Positions 35,189 to 43,056 of a stretch of DNA of 64,000 nucleotides are shown here, one piece after another. The notes beneath the pieces are model-generated. The model saw only the letters and a program-made list of their open reading frames with translations, ran no database searches and was not told where the DNA came from. The first letter of the stretch is position 1. The number at the start of each line of letters is the position of its first letter. This DNA comes from CAUSWF01 sp963535465. Lineage in GTDB: Bacteria; Bacillota_I; Bacilli_A; RF39; UBA660. A program made the translations under genes and the position numbers. The stretch is taken from the NCBI GenBank assembly GCA_963535465.1, contig CAUSWF010000002.1:62001-126000 (forward strand). Direction: 5' to 3'.

Positions 35189-35737
35189 ATGGATAATTTA
35201 GAAAATTATTGTAAATTCCACAAAAAAATTTATTTTATAGATACTAATGGAGTTATTTACAAATACATTTATAATAGAAATACTTTTATAAAATTAACTC
35301 ATTGGTCTATGGGTGAGGATCGTAGAATTTCTATTGAATATTTATCTAAAAAATATACTAATAAAGAATTAAAAATCCTTACTTCACAAAAAGCTAATGA
35401 ATTAACTAACCAATATTGGAATAATCTTACCAGAGAATGGGAATATGATGGGAGAAAATATAAAGTATTATCTATAAAAGATGCACTTACTCAAAATATT
35501 GACCCTGAAGATGATGGTAAATTACATATTTTTCCTGAAGAGTATTTTAGATATTATGTCGGTTTATATCGAAATAGAATAATTTGGTATACTTATACTT
35601 CTTATAATTGTTCTTGTTTAATATTTAAATTTGCAGATATAAATAAACAACCATCAGTACTTAATGATTTTTGTGGATATATTAGTAGGAAAGGTATTCA
35701 ACCTATCTTAGACTGTGAAACTAATGAATTTATTTAA
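35189..35737 (+). CDS. Unknown protein, 182 aa
   Basis: Aromatic- and Lys-rich alpha/beta protein (FIDTNGVIYKYIYNRNTFIK ... EYFRYYVGLYRNRIIWYTY). No membrane helix and no motif recognised. Followed by the short structured element at 35743. Confidence 0.76.
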   Translation: MDNLENYCKFHKKIYFIDTNGVIYKYIYNRNTFIKLTHWSMGEDRRISIEYLSKKYTNKELKILTSQKANELTNQYWNNLTREWEYDGRKYKVLSIKDALTQNIDPEDDGKLHIFPEEYFRYYVGLYRNRIIWYTYTSYNCSCLIFKFADINKQPSVLNDFCGYISRKGIQPILDCETNEFI

Positions 35738-35742
35738 AATAT

Positions 35743-35863
35743 AATTATATAATGGACTGATTGTTTATGTTCGTTCAGTTTAAAAGAAGGATACAATATG
35801 TTGAAAACAACGGGAAAGCAATGTAAGTAATGAAGGCTTCGACACCGAACCAACTATATAATT
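35743..35863 (+). ncRNA. Candidate small structured RNA bounded by an inverted repeat
   Basis: AATTATATA and TATATAATT close a 121-nt segment containing GGACTGATT...GTTCAGTTT and AAGGCTTCGACACCGAACC. No ORF. Could also act as a leader of the next gene. Confidence 0.4.
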
Positions 35864-35869
35864 TTAATT

Positions 35870-36013
35870 ATGGGAAAACTTTTAAATCAATTAAAAAATT
35901 ATTTCGAAAATACTCCTAAAGAAGTATTAGAGAAAGAAGCAAAAAAATTAGACTATCTCAATAAAATAGGTCCAGATGTTTTAGAGTATGCTAAAATAGT
36001 TAGAGGATATTAA
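35870..36013 (+). CDS. Small helical protein, 47 aa
   Basis: MGKLLNQLKNYFENTPKEVL then KEAKKLDYLNKIGPDVLEYA. Resembles short conserved Bacteroidota peptides with the TPKEVLEK motif. Unknown. Confidence 0.65.
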   Translation: MGKLLNQLKNYFENTPKEVLEKEAKKLDYLNKIGPDVLEYAKIVRGY

Positions 36014-36028
36014 ATTTAATATATAAAA

Positions 36029-36217
36029 ATGAATACAATACAAGCTATATTGGTTATTCCAATAATATTTCTTGGATGGGTTTATTTTGCAGCTATTACT
36101 TCTTTGTGGCAAGATTATGTTAAAATAAATAATGTGGTTATTAATAGTTTATTATACCTATCATGTATGGCTATATCTACTATTCCATTTATACATTTAC
36201 TAAAATTAATTTATTAA
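36029..36217 (+). CDS. Two-helix membrane protein, 62 aa
   Basis: Hydrophobic segments at residues 5-24 and 36-60 with a polar QDYVKINN turn. Ends 4 nt before the OmpA-like gene, so co-expressed with it. Confidence 0.65.
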   Translation: MNTIQAILVIPIIFLGWVYFAAITSLWQDYVKINNVVINSLLYLSCMAISTIPFIHLLKLIY

Positions 36218-36221
36218 AAAT

Positions 36222-37289
36222 ATGAAAAAATTTATTATTTTTATGATGGCTACTATGTTTAGCCTCATCACCAATGCTCAAACAGCATTACAAACAACTA
36301 AAGTACTTGATAATACCTATATTGGTATTAATGGCGGTGTTACTACTCCTATGAGTTTAGATAAAGCACTTCCACTTAATCCAACTTTTGGTATTCGAGT
36401 AGGCAAGGACTTTACTCCAGTTATTGGTATAAATGTAGAAGGAACTACATGGTTTGGTTCTAATTTTGATCTTAAAATTGGTAAGAATATGTTTAGAGCA
36501 GTTAATGTAGGTGTAAATCCAACTATTAACTTAACTAATCTATTTAAAGGTTATAATGGATCTCCTCGTAAGTTAGAATTTATAACTGTAACAGGTCTTG
36601 GTTGGTTGCATAACTTTGGAAATTCCAATAATTATCTTACATCTAAGATGGCTATAGATATGGTATGGAATCCATGCTCATTCTTAAGTTTTTATATAGA
36701 ACCTGGAGTATTTTGGAATCTTAATCAAGGAAAGAATCAATTAACAAAAGTTTCTGGATTCTATGATAAACCTATGAATACTATGCCTTATGTAATTCAA
36801 GATATTACACAATATAATAAAGTACAATTTACTAAAAACGGTGCTCAGTTATTTGTAAATGTAGGTATTACTTATAAATTTAAGACATCTAATGGAACTC
36901 ATAATTTTAAATTGTATAATATTGGTGATTTAAATAATGAAATTAATTCTCTTAGAAATGAACTTAATAAGAAACCTACAGAGATAATTAAAACAAAAAC
37001 TAATACTGTTGTTAATAATGTAGGTACTTATGTAATATTCTTTGCACAAGGTAGTTCTGAACTTTCTAATGATGCTTTACGTACTCTTGATAAAGTTAAA
37101 GGAGATGTTATAGTTGAAGGTTTCGCTTCTCCAGAAGGATCTGCTGAGTTTAATCAAACTCTATCTGAAGAACGTGCTAAAATAGTTACTACATTCTTAA
37201 AATTAAAGAAAGTAAATGTTATTGAATCTGTTGGAAGAGGTGCTACAAGTAATACTTCTAATAGAGTAGTAATTGTTACTAATAAATAA
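36222..37289 (+). CDS. OmpA-like outer-membrane protein, 355 aa
   Basis: Signal peptide MKKFIIFMMATMFSLITNAQ, an N-terminal region of alternating strands with Gly/aromatic ends (beta-barrel-like, to about residue 225), and a C-terminal OmpA domain: YVIFFAQGSSELSNDALRTL, VIVEGFASPEGSAEFNQTLS, ERA and NRVVIV match the peptidoglycan-binding OmpA_C pattern. Would insert in the host outer membrane. Surface remodelling or superinfection exclusion is inferred. Confidence 0.9.
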   Translation: MKKFIIFMMATMFSLITNAQTALQTTKVLDNTYIGINGGVTTPMSLDKALPLNPTFGIRVGKDFTPVIGINVEGTTWFGSNFDLKIGKNMFRAVNVGVNPTINLTNLFKGYNGSPRKLEFITVTGLGWLHNFGNSNNYLTSKMAIDMVWNPCSFLSFYIEPGVFWNLNQGKNQLTKVSGFYDKPMNTMPYVIQDITQYNKVQFTKNGAQLFVNVGITYKFKTSNGTHNFKLYNIGDLNNEINSLRNELNKKPTEIIKTKTNTVVNNVGTYVIFFAQGSSELSNDALRTLDKVKGDVIVEGFASPEGSAEFNQTLSEERAKIVTTFLKLKKVNVIESVGRGATSNTSNRVVIVTNK

Positions 37290-37299
37290 TATTAAAAAA

Positions 37300-37764
37300 A
37301 TGAAGAATCTAATTTTATTTTTAATCTGTACTTTATTTTGTTTAACTTCATGTAAAGAACATTTTTCTGATGGAGAAAGAGTTGGCGTAGTAACTAAGTT
37401 TTCTAAAGCTGGAGTAGTTTGGGATTCTTGGGATGGACATCTTAATATTACTCAAACAGGAATGAACTCAGCTGGTGAACCTTTTGCTTTTTCATTAGAT
37501 AATGATAGAAACGATCAAGATTCTATTGTAGAGTTACTTACTGAAGCACAGCTTAAAGGTTGGAAAGTTAAACTTTTATATCATCAAGTTTGGGGTTTTA
37601 AGAATGTTTTTCATAATAGAGGTGAATCTGATTACTTTGTTGATGGTGTAGAAATACTTGATAAGAATTTTTCAAAACCTTTAGAAATTATAAATAATAA
37701 TAATAAAACTAAAGGAAGTGTTATTGATACTATTTACGTAGTTATTGATAAAAATAAACAATAA
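37300..37764 (+). CDS. Lipoprotein, 154 aa
   Basis: Signal peptide MKNLILFLICTLFCLTSCKE with lipobox LTSC (Cys18). Mature part GERVGVVTKFSKAGVVWDSW ... PFAFSLDNDRNDQD is a form seen in Bacteroidota phages. Follows the OmpA-like gene by 10 nt, so the two envelope proteins are likely made together. Confidence 0.85.
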   Translation: MKNLILFLICTLFCLTSCKEHFSDGERVGVVTKFSKAGVVWDSWDGHLNITQTGMNSAGEPFAFSLDNDRNDQDSIVELLTEAQLKGWKVKLLYHQVWGFKNVFHNRGESDYFVDGVEILDKNFSKPLEIINNNNKTKGSVIDTIYVVIDKNKQ

Positions 37765-37806
37765 AAGTAGCTGAGTCTTATTAGTTCCTCATTCAAAGAA
37801 CTATAA

Positions 37807-37880
37807 CTCTCCTTAGCTCAACTGCAAAGAGCAACTTTCTTCTAAAAAGTGGGTTACAAGTTGGAATCTTGTAGGAGAGA
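37807..37880 (+). tRNA. tRNA-Arg (TCT)
   Basis: Acceptor CTCTCCT/AGGAGAG perfect, D arm GCTCAACTGCAAAGAGC, anticodon stem ACTTT/AAAGT with loop CTTCTAA, T stem ACAAG/CTTGT. T loop is TTGGAAT, with G in place of the usual C56. Confidence 0.87.
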
Positions 37881-37900
37881 CTAATTAGTACTTTATTTAA

Positions 37901-38121
37901 TATGTTTAATATATTATTTTTTTATATTCTGTTATTTCTTTGTAGGATTTATATTGTCTCTTCCTTATATATACCTTACTGATAAATATTGTAAACTAAG
38001 TAAATATCGTATAGAAAATTTACCTTCATTTTTACTTATTTTATTTATCTGGCCCATATGTTGGACATTTATTCCTGTAATTATATTATTAATAATTCAA
38101 CATAAAATTAAAAATTCATGA
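37901..38121 (+). pseudogene. Membrane-protein gene with frameshift in a T7 run
   Basis: MFNILFFYILLFLCRIYIV soon stops, but dropping one T of the TTTTTTT run gives MFNILFFIFCYFFVGFILSL followed by PYIYLTDKYCKLSKY and a second helix to TGA. About 73 aa, two helices, if intact. Confidence 0.58.
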
Positions 38122-38330
38122 CATTTGGAGATTTTAAAAACGAAATAACTAGAGTAATTGAAAATAGACCTAAAAATTGGAGAAAAGGTCAAACTGTATT
38201 TAATTATATTGAATCGAAATATGATGTTGCAAGAAGTGTGCAATATAGTGATAAAATTGATTGTTTTTATGATGATTCTAAAATTGAAGAATTTATAAAA
38301 GCAGCATATAAAAGAATTATTAATTCTTAA
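38118..38330 (+). CDS. Conserved small protein, 70 aa
   Basis: MTFGDFKNEITRVIENRPKN then WRKGQTVFNYIESKYDVARS and DCFYDDSKIEEFIKAAY; a form I recognise from Bacteroidota phages and host genomes without function. ATG overlaps the previous TGA. Confidence 0.72.
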   Translation: MTFGDFKNEITRVIENRPKNWRKGQTVFNYIESKYDVARSVQYSDKIDCFYDDSKIEEFIKAAYKRIINS

Positions 38331-38340
38331 AACTATTAAA

Positions 38341-38556
38341 GCTTTTGACTATATTGAAGTCTGTTAGCAATAACAGTTATAATTTAGTAAAGAGGTTAAG
38401 ACTTTCTGATGTGTAGAAAGTTTGGAGCCAACCTTATTATGGGTGAGGACTCTATTCCCATATTTTACATCTTTAGTAAGATTGTATTTCAAGATTAGCT
38501 ATTCGAGAAAGTATTGCATATCTTGCGTATAGGTGGAAATATTCCACCTATTTTTA
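38341..38556 (+). ncRNA. Gene-free, structured stretch ending in a terminator
   Basis: Contains GACTTTC...GAAAGTTT and GGTT...AACC pairings and ends in the hairpin AGGTGGAA...TTCCACCT followed by ATTTTTA (38530-38556). No ORF. Likely a short transcript of unknown identity placed ahead of the tmRNA. Confidence 0.45.
38530..38556 (+). terminator. Intrinsic terminator
   Basis: TAGGTGGAA and TTCCACCTA pair around TA, followed by TTTTTATTT; 4 nt before the tmRNA. Confidence 0.82.
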
Positions 38557-38559
38557 TTT

Positions 38560-38878
38560 GGGGCTGTTTGGTTTTGATTGTATAAGGAAGTAAAAATAAC
38601 ATGCAAAGACTGATGGAAAGACATCAATTCAAATTAAATGCTAAGGTTATTCCTATGAACAGCTTTGCTGTTCGCATTGCAGCTTAATGACTGCCGAGCT
38701 GGTAACTTGCTTAGGAACAGAAAAGTTACAAATTTATAATTAAGTTATCCCTTCTTTAAAAAGGAAATTTTCATATTGCTAAATAATATAAAGATGATGT
38801 AACATCTATAAAAAACTAAGCATGTAAAATTATTTGAGGTATTTATACAAGACGAGAGTTCGAATCTCTCCAGCTCCA
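38560..38878 (+). ncRNA. ssrA: Transfer-messenger RNA (tmRNA)
   Basis: Rescues stalled ribosomes. The 5' end GGGGCTGTTTGG and the 3' end GAGAGTTCGAATCTCTCC then AGCTCCA form the tRNA-like domain: acceptor GGGGCTG/CAGCTCC, T arm with TTCGAAT. The internal tag reading frame ending at TAA TGA (38685) is about AKVIPMNSFAVRIAA; its C-terminal Ile-Ala-Ala resembles the usual hydrophobic-Ala-Ala degron. AAGCATGTAAA before the 3' part matches Bacteroides tmRNA. About 319 nt, slightly short of host length. Confidence 0.9.
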
Positions 38879-38979
38879 CTTTAGTTGGCTACTGACTACA
38901 AAATAGTAGATGACTTCTAGGGCCGTTCAACATGTAAACAACCTAGGTAATGGCATACCTGTTAAAATCAAAGCATGCT

Positions 38980-39013
38980 AAGGGTACTCATAAGAGTGCC
39001 CTTTATTTTTTAT
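38980..39013 (+). terminator. Intrinsic terminator downstream of tmRNA
   Basis: AAGGGTACTC and GAGTGCCCTT pair (one T-G) around ATAA, then TATTTTTTAT. Closes the tmRNA transcript. Confidence 0.85.
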
Positions 39014-39055
39014 ATAAATCTAAAATAAATAAAGATAAAATTAGTAAATTAATAT

Positions 39056-39199
39056 ATGGAAGAATTAATAAGAGAATATGTCATTCCTATAAAACCTGTA
39101 GAAATGATTGATTGTAGTTATCTACCCAACAAAAAGAGTAAATCACGTGCAGGGTCAACACCCTACGCAAGTAAGAGGAAAAATAAACATAAAAAGTAA
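39056..39199 (+). CDS. Small basic protein, 47 aa
   Basis: MEELIREYVIPIKPVEMIDC then a strongly basic tail (SKRKNKHKK). Possibly nucleic-acid binding. The 60-aa reverse ORF over it is a shadow. Confidence 0.62.
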   Translation: MEELIREYVIPIKPVEMIDCSYLPNKKSKSRAGSTPYASKRKNKHKK

Positions 39200-39204
39200 A
39201 TAGT

Positions 39205-39759
39205 ATGAAAATAGAATTACAATGTGATGATACAATCCCTATTCCTGAAGGTTGTAAAGCAGTTATCAAAGATGGAAATGTAGTATTTGAGAAAGAATTT
39301 AAGAAAGGAGATATACTTAGTTCTGGTAATATAATATTAATATTTAAAGAAACCCATGAAGATAATATAAGTCATTTTCGTTCCTATTATGATATTACTA
39401 ACCAAGCTGACATCTGTTGGATTCCTGATAATGAGAATAACTATTGGGTTATAAAAGCTTTTCACCATGCTACTGAAGAAGAAAAACAGTTACTCTTCGA
39501 TAAAATGAAAGAGCAAGGACTGCTCTGGAATGCTGAAAAGAAGCGTGTCGAAAATATTAGGTGGAGAGCAAAGTATGACGAAAAATATTACTATGTTAGT
39601 ACAGAAGGAATTGTATTAGAAGATACAGAAGGGTGTCATATTATTGATGATAATAGATATAAATTTGGCAACTATTTTCAAACAAAAGAACACGCAGAAG
39701 AAGCTTCTGATCGTATAAAAGAAACATTACAAAAATATCATGAAGATTTAGGATATTAA
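39205..39759 (+). CDS. Conserved phage protein, 184 aa
   Basis: TEEEKQLLFDKMKEQGLLWN then EKKRVENIRWRAKYDEKYYY is a recurrent block in Bacteroidota phage and mobile-element proteins of unknown function. N-terminal DTIPIPEGCKAVIKDG resembles the start of 34624. Soluble. Confidence 0.8.
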   Translation: MKIELQCDDTIPIPEGCKAVIKDGNVVFEKEFKKGDILSSGNIILIFKETHEDNISHFRSYYDITNQADICWIPDNENNYWVIKAFHHATEEEKQLLFDKMKEQGLLWNAEKKRVENIRWRAKYDEKYYYVSTEGIVLEDTEGCHIIDDNRYKFGNYFQTKEHAEEASDRIKETLQKYHEDLGY

Positions 39760-39762
39760 ACT

Positions 39763-40017
39763 ATAGCTAGATTTAGACTTGTAGATGTAAATAATAATAG
39801 AAATATTATAGAACATTATCGTTCTGAAATGTTTCCAGGTGATAAGGGGAATAAGGATTTTGACAAAGATTATGCTGACTGCTTGTAAAGATTCAGTGAT
39901 GAACTTCATTTTGTAGATTATGAAAATTCTTCTCCTAATTTAGAAACTCAAATTACTTATGATGATAAAGTTTAGGATTATATGTCAGATCCTATAGAAG
40001 ATTTTTATAACTTATAA
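39763..40017 (+). pseudogene. Decayed gene with ATA start, internal TAA and TAG
   Basis: IARFRLVDVNNNRNIIEHYR continues to DYADCL, then TAA, then RFSDELHFVDYENSSPN, then DDKV, TAG, DYMSDPIEDFYNL and TAA. Protein-like throughout, related in style to its neighbours. The ATA start and TAA where CAA would fit point to decay; the TAG could be read as Gln. Confidence 0.55.
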
Positions 40018-40027
40018 ATAATAAAAT

Positions 40028-40390
40028 ATGAATAATAAATTAAAATGTGTACCTTTTATCATTAAAAATGATAATAAAACACCATGTGGTTATGCTAATG
40101 GTTATGTAGCTGTTCCTATAACTCATTCTTTATATGAAAGATATTATTTTGATGATGTTGAAGACTTTATAGATGTACATGGAGGATTAACTTTAAGTGA
40201 ACATTTCGAGTCTTTTAGAAATGCTGATATAATTCCTTTAACTACTGATATTATATCTGAACATAGTTGGGTATTTGGCTTTGATACAAAGCACTACGAT
40301 GATAATAAACGTAATTGGGATAGATTAAATTGTATTGATGAGACTTTCAAGTTATTAAAACAATTAGAAGATTACGATAAAGAAAATTGA
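40028..40390 (+). CDS. Conserved phage protein, 120 aa
   Basis: PCGYANGYVAVPITHSLYER, DVHGGLTLSEHF, WVFGFDTKHYDDNKRNW form a block I recognise from many Bacteroidota phages and mobile elements; function unassigned. The His/Asp-rich segments might bind metal. Confidence 0.8.
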   Translation: MNNKLKCVPFIIKNDNKTPCGYANGYVAVPITHSLYERYYFDDVEDFIDVHGGLTLSEHFESFRNADIIPLTTDIISEHSWVFGFDTKHYDDNKRNWDRLNCIDETFKLLKQLEDYDKEN

Positions 40391-40452
40391 TTTAAGTCAA
40401 TTTGATAAAAAATTTAATTTTACTATTTTTGAAAAAGTAAATTTAAATAAAT

Positions 40453-40526
40453 GGGTTAGGTAGTGTTAATGGTCAGCACGATTGTTTGTGGCACAATTAG
40501 TTTGAGTTCGAGCCTCAATTTAACCC
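40453..40526 (+). tRNA. tRNA-His (GTG)
   Basis: Acceptor GGTTAGG/TTTAACC with the extra G-1 opposite C73 that is diagnostic for tRNA-His, anticodon stem ATTGT/ACAAT with loop TTGTGGC, T arm TTGAG TTCGAGC CTCAA. Confidence 0.9.
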
Positions 40527-40569
40527 CAAATCCATCCTAATACTAAGTATTAACTAAAAATTAATAGCG

Positions 40570-40680
40570 ATGATTAGAAAAATGAAAAAGTTAATTAAGA
40601 AATGTGGAATAATTTATGCTGAAAATTTCTATAAACTTAATAAAAAAGTAATAGACGCAGGATTATTTCCGCTTATCTAA
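40570..40680 (+). CDS. Small basic protein, 36 aa
   Basis: MIRKMKKLIKKCGIIYAENF then a short helix. Unknown; ends 12 nt before the glucosaminidase gene. Confidence 0.5.
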   Translation: MIRKMKKLIKKCGIIYAENFYKLNKKVIDAGLFPLI

Positions 40681-40692
40681 AAAATTTAGATT

Positions 40693-41214
40693 ATGATTAG
40701 AAAAAGAAAAGTAAATTATCATTGTATTTACTGTCTTTGCATAGGAATCTTATTAGGAATTATTTTTAGTAATTCTAAAAAAGAACCTAATGCAAAAGAT
40801 CAAATTGAAATTAAGATGAATGTTATTAAGGATAGTGTTGTATTCGATACTATGATTGTTAAAAAACAAGTCATTACTAAGAAACTCACGTCAAATAGAG
40901 CACTCCCTCTTAACGAAAATAATTTGAGGAAAGTTTTAAAAGACAATAATGTATGCCAATCTCATATTGTTTTAGCACAAGCTAAACTTGAAACAGGTAA
41001 CTTTTCTTCAAAAGTTTGTAAAACAAAAAATAATTTATTTGGACTTCGTAAGGGAAATACTTATAGAAGTTATTCTCATTGGTCTGAATCTGTTAAAGCC
41101 TATAAAAAACTTATTCAATCTAGGTACAAAGGAGGAAATTATTATTCTTTTTTAGATAGAATTGGATATGCAGGCGATAAAAGTTATACAACGAAATTAA
41201 AAGAACTTGTATAA
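40693..41214 (+). CDS. Membrane-anchored glucosaminidase, 173 aa
   Basis: N-terminal signal-anchor (YHCIYCLCIGILLGIIF), a linker, then residues ~85-173 with SHIVLAQAKLETGNFSSKVC, KTKNNLFGLRKGNTYRSY and SVKAYKKLIQ, the LETGxFxS...NLFG pattern of Glucosaminidase/LYZ2 domains. Catalytic Glu is in KLETG. Hydrolyses the glycan backbone, probably from the periplasm; made outside the amber-dependent late operons. Confidence 0.88.
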   Translation: MIRKRKVNYHCIYCLCIGILLGIIFSNSKKEPNAKDQIEIKMNVIKDSVVFDTMIVKKQVITKKLTSNRALPLNENNLRKVLKDNNVCQSHIVLAQAKLETGNFSSKVCKTKNNLFGLRKGNTYRSYSHWSESVKAYKKLIQSRYKGGNYYSFLDRIGYAGDKSYTTKLKELV

Positions 41215-41256
41215 AGTTCATAAGATTTATTATTATTAATTAAAATTTTTATTAAA

Positions 41257-41391
41257 ATGAAGAAAATTATGATTGTTGCTGCTGTTTTTACAGCTGTAAG
41301 TTTTACGTCTTGTAATCGTACTGCGAATAATTCTAAACAGACAGTAGATACTGTACGAATTGATACAGTACATACAGATTCTGTAAAATAA
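41257..41391 (+). CDS. Small lipoprotein, 44 aa
   Basis: MKKIMIVAAVFTAVSFTSCN with lipobox FTSC (Cys19), then a short Thr/Asp-rich tail. Monocistronic-looking, with its own terminator. Similar tiny lipoproteins are common in Bacteroidota. Confidence 0.78.
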   Translation: MKKIMIVAAVFTAVSFTSCNRTANNSKQTVDTVRIDTVHTDSVK

Positions 41392-41396
41392 TCACT

Positions 41397-41420
41397 AGCT
41401 AGCTTTAAGCTAGCTTTTTT
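41397..41420 (+). terminator. Intrinsic terminator
   Basis: AGCTAGCTT and AAGCTAGCT pair directly, followed by TTTTT. Downstream of the small lipoprotein. Confidence 0.85.
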
Positions 41421-41429
41421 CGTTTATAT

Positions 41430-41567
41430 ATGATTGCAATTATTTTTATTATAGGAATATTATTAGTAATATCTTATAAACCACATTTTGAAATAATAAA
41501 TGGCAAGTCTTTAATATTATGGTATACAAATCTTAAGAAAGAAAGAAAATGGATCCTTATATTATAA
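41430..41567 (+). CDS. Small membrane protein, 45 aa
   Basis: MIAIIFIIGILLVISYKPHF then a polar tail. Overlaps the next gene by 19 nt. Confidence 0.5.
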   Translation: MIAIIFIIGILLVISYKPHFEIINGKSLILWYTNLKKERKWILIL

Positions 41568-41788
41568 TATTTCTATTTCTTTTATTGATTGTATTAGTTA
41601 CTCTTACATTAATATATTATAATACTGATGATTATTTTATTGGTATAGTAATTTCTAAAACAAAAGAATATTATTATGTAGATAATTTAATCAGTAAGCA
41701 AGTAGTAAAATGTAAAAGTAATAAAGAGTATCAAATAGGAGATAGAGTAACTGCTTTTAGAAAATACTTAACTTGGTATTTAGTATGA
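41549..41788 (+). CDS. Membrane protein, 79 aa
   Basis: N-terminal transmembrane helix (residues 3-24, PYIIIFLFLLLIVLVTLTLI), then a small beta-rich domain (GIVISKTKEYYYVDNLI). Stop overlaps the RNase H start. Confidence 0.66.
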   Translation: MDPYIIIFLFLLLIVLVTLTLIYYNTDDYFIGIVISKTKEYYYVDNLISKQVVKCKSNKEYQIGDRVTAFRKYLTWYLV

Positions 41789-42207
41789 TAAATTATACAA
41801 TTTATACAGACGGTGCTTATAAACCTAGTTTAAATGCTGGAGGAATAGGTATCGTCTTTTTACGTAATGGGCAAAAAGTTTTTGAGCATTCATCTAAATA
41901 TAAAGATACTACTAACCAAAGAATGGAAATGCAAGCTGTATTAGTTGCTCTAAATTCTATAATAAAAGAAATTGACTCTCTTACAATCATTACTGATAGC
42001 ATGTATGTAGTAGGAACTCTTACTAAAAACTGGCAACGAAAAACTAATAATGATTTATGGAATAAATTAGATATTGCTTTAAGTAAAGCTAAAAAATTAG
42101 TTAAAACACCTATACAATTTAAGCATGTTAAAGGTCATAATGGGGATAAATATAATGAACAATGTGATAAATTAGCAAGTGAAGCATGTTATGAAATTGA
42201 ATGTTGA
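41785..42207 (+). CDS. rnhA: Ribonuclease H type 1, 140 aa
   Basis: YTDGAYKPSLNAGG (catalytic Asp), RMEMQAVLVAL (Glu), IITDSMYV (Asp) and HNGDKYNEQCDKLA (His/Asp) give the complete DEDD set of RNase H1. Removes RNA from RNA-DNA hybrids, for example primers. Start set at ATG ATA AAT (MINYTIYTDG). Overlaps the next gene. Confidence 0.93.
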   Translation: MINYTIYTDGAYKPSLNAGGIGIVFLRNGQKVFEHSSKYKDTTNQRMEMQAVLVALNSIIKEIDSLTIITDSMYVVGTLTKNWQRKTNNDLWNKLDIALSKAKKLVKTPIQFKHVKGHNGDKYNEQCDKLASEACYEIEC

Positions 42208-42481
42208 TTTTTTAGTTAAATTAGCTAGTAAATGTGGTAAAGTTTATGAAGAAGAAATAAACAAAGCAGTAGAAGAAGGTAAGTTAATTACAGCTGCAGA
42301 TGTTGTTCTTTTTCTTTCTTTACTAACAGATGATATTGTTGGCGGTTACTGTAAAGCTACTAAGTCAGATTATAAAAGTTTATTTTTAGATTATATTAAG
42401 TTTTTACAAGGAGTAAAAAAAGAAATTGAGCAGAGAAAAGAAATTAATAGAGAAATCGAAGATTCTAATAAGTCAAATTGA
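42191..42481 (+). CDS. Helical protein, 96 aa
   Basis: MKLNVDFLVKLASKCGKVYE then EEGKLITAADVVLFLSLLTD; helical, acidic, resembling small phage regulatory or structural proteins. Coupled to RNase H by overlap. Confidence 0.66.
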   Translation: MKLNVDFLVKLASKCGKVYEEEINKAVEEGKLITAADVVLFLSLLTDDIVGGYCKATKSDYKSLFLDYIKFLQGVKKEIEQRKEINREIEDSNKSN

Positions 42482-42653
42482 TGACCTTTTTAAAGATTCA
42501 GATTGTTCTCTTTTAGAAGTAATATATATTATATCAATGACTCTTTACATTTATTTTAATGTAAATGGTATTAATGTAGAAGATTTTGTAAAAGCTCTTT
42601 ATGCAGCTGGTGATCACTTTAAAAAACAAAAGAATAATGAAATACAAACATAA
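42426..42653 (+). CDS. Helical protein, up to 75 aa, TTG start
   Basis: No ATG before LFKDSDCSLLEVIYIISMTL; the frame starts at TTG 42426 inside the previous gene. The two neighbours share an AGLLYAAGD/LTDDIV-like helical layout, so they may be related. Low certainty about the start. Confidence 0.5.
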   Translation: MSREKKLIEKSKILISQIDDLFKDSDCSLLEVIYIISMTLYIYFNVNGINVEDFVKALYAAGDHFKKQKNNEIQT

Positions 42654-42777
42654 ATTAGCTGGTTTATTAGCTTACCAAAAAGCTTGGGAAGCAACAAGTT
42701 CAAGACATCAAGATAGTACAACTAAACCAGGCTCTCAAAAAAAGTGGGGATGCGCACATCCTCATTCTGCTAAGTAA
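42637..42777 (+). CDS. Small basic protein, 46 aa
   Basis: MKYKHKLAGLLAYQKAWEAT then SRHQDSTTKPGSQKKWGCAH; His/Lys-rich C-terminus. Overlaps the previous gene. Confidence 0.55.
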   Translation: MKYKHKLAGLLAYQKAWEATSSRHQDSTTKPGSQKKWGCAHPHSAK

Positions 42778-42780
42778 GTT

Positions 42781-43056
42781 ATGATTATAAAAACTAATGA
42801 TTATATTCTTAAACAAATATCAGAAGATTCTTTATTTTGGGATTTAACTTTTTCTAAAGTAATTAATAAAGGTAAAGATACTGAAAGAATAGAATTTAAA
42901 GATCCTATATACGGAGTTACTATAGAATCGGCTAAAAAACGTATTGCTCTATGGCGTACTAATAAAAAATGTTCTGAAGAAATTACTCCACAAGAATTTA
43001 ATAAAGTATATTCAAATGAAAAGCATTTAATTGAAAAAGAATTAATTGATTTATAA
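42781..43056 (+). CDS. Unknown protein, 91 aa
   Basis: Charged alpha/beta protein (IIKTNDYILKQISEDSLFWD, KKRIALWRTNKKCSEEITPQ). TAATG overlap with the next gene. Confidence 0.68.
   Translation: MIIKTNDYILKQISEDSLFWDLTFSKVINKGKDTERIEFKDPIYGVTIESAKKRIALWRTNKKCSEEITPQEFNKVYSNEKHLIEKELIDL

Noticed and set aside
38341..38556. RNase P RNA or 6S RNA
   Set aside because: I looked for the conserved P4-type and 6S-like long-bulge patterns and did not see them.
40372..40455. Frame IKKIDLSQFDKKFNFTIFEK after the 120-aa gene
   Set aside because: Short, no ATG, ends in the His tRNA; could be a remnant but not supported.
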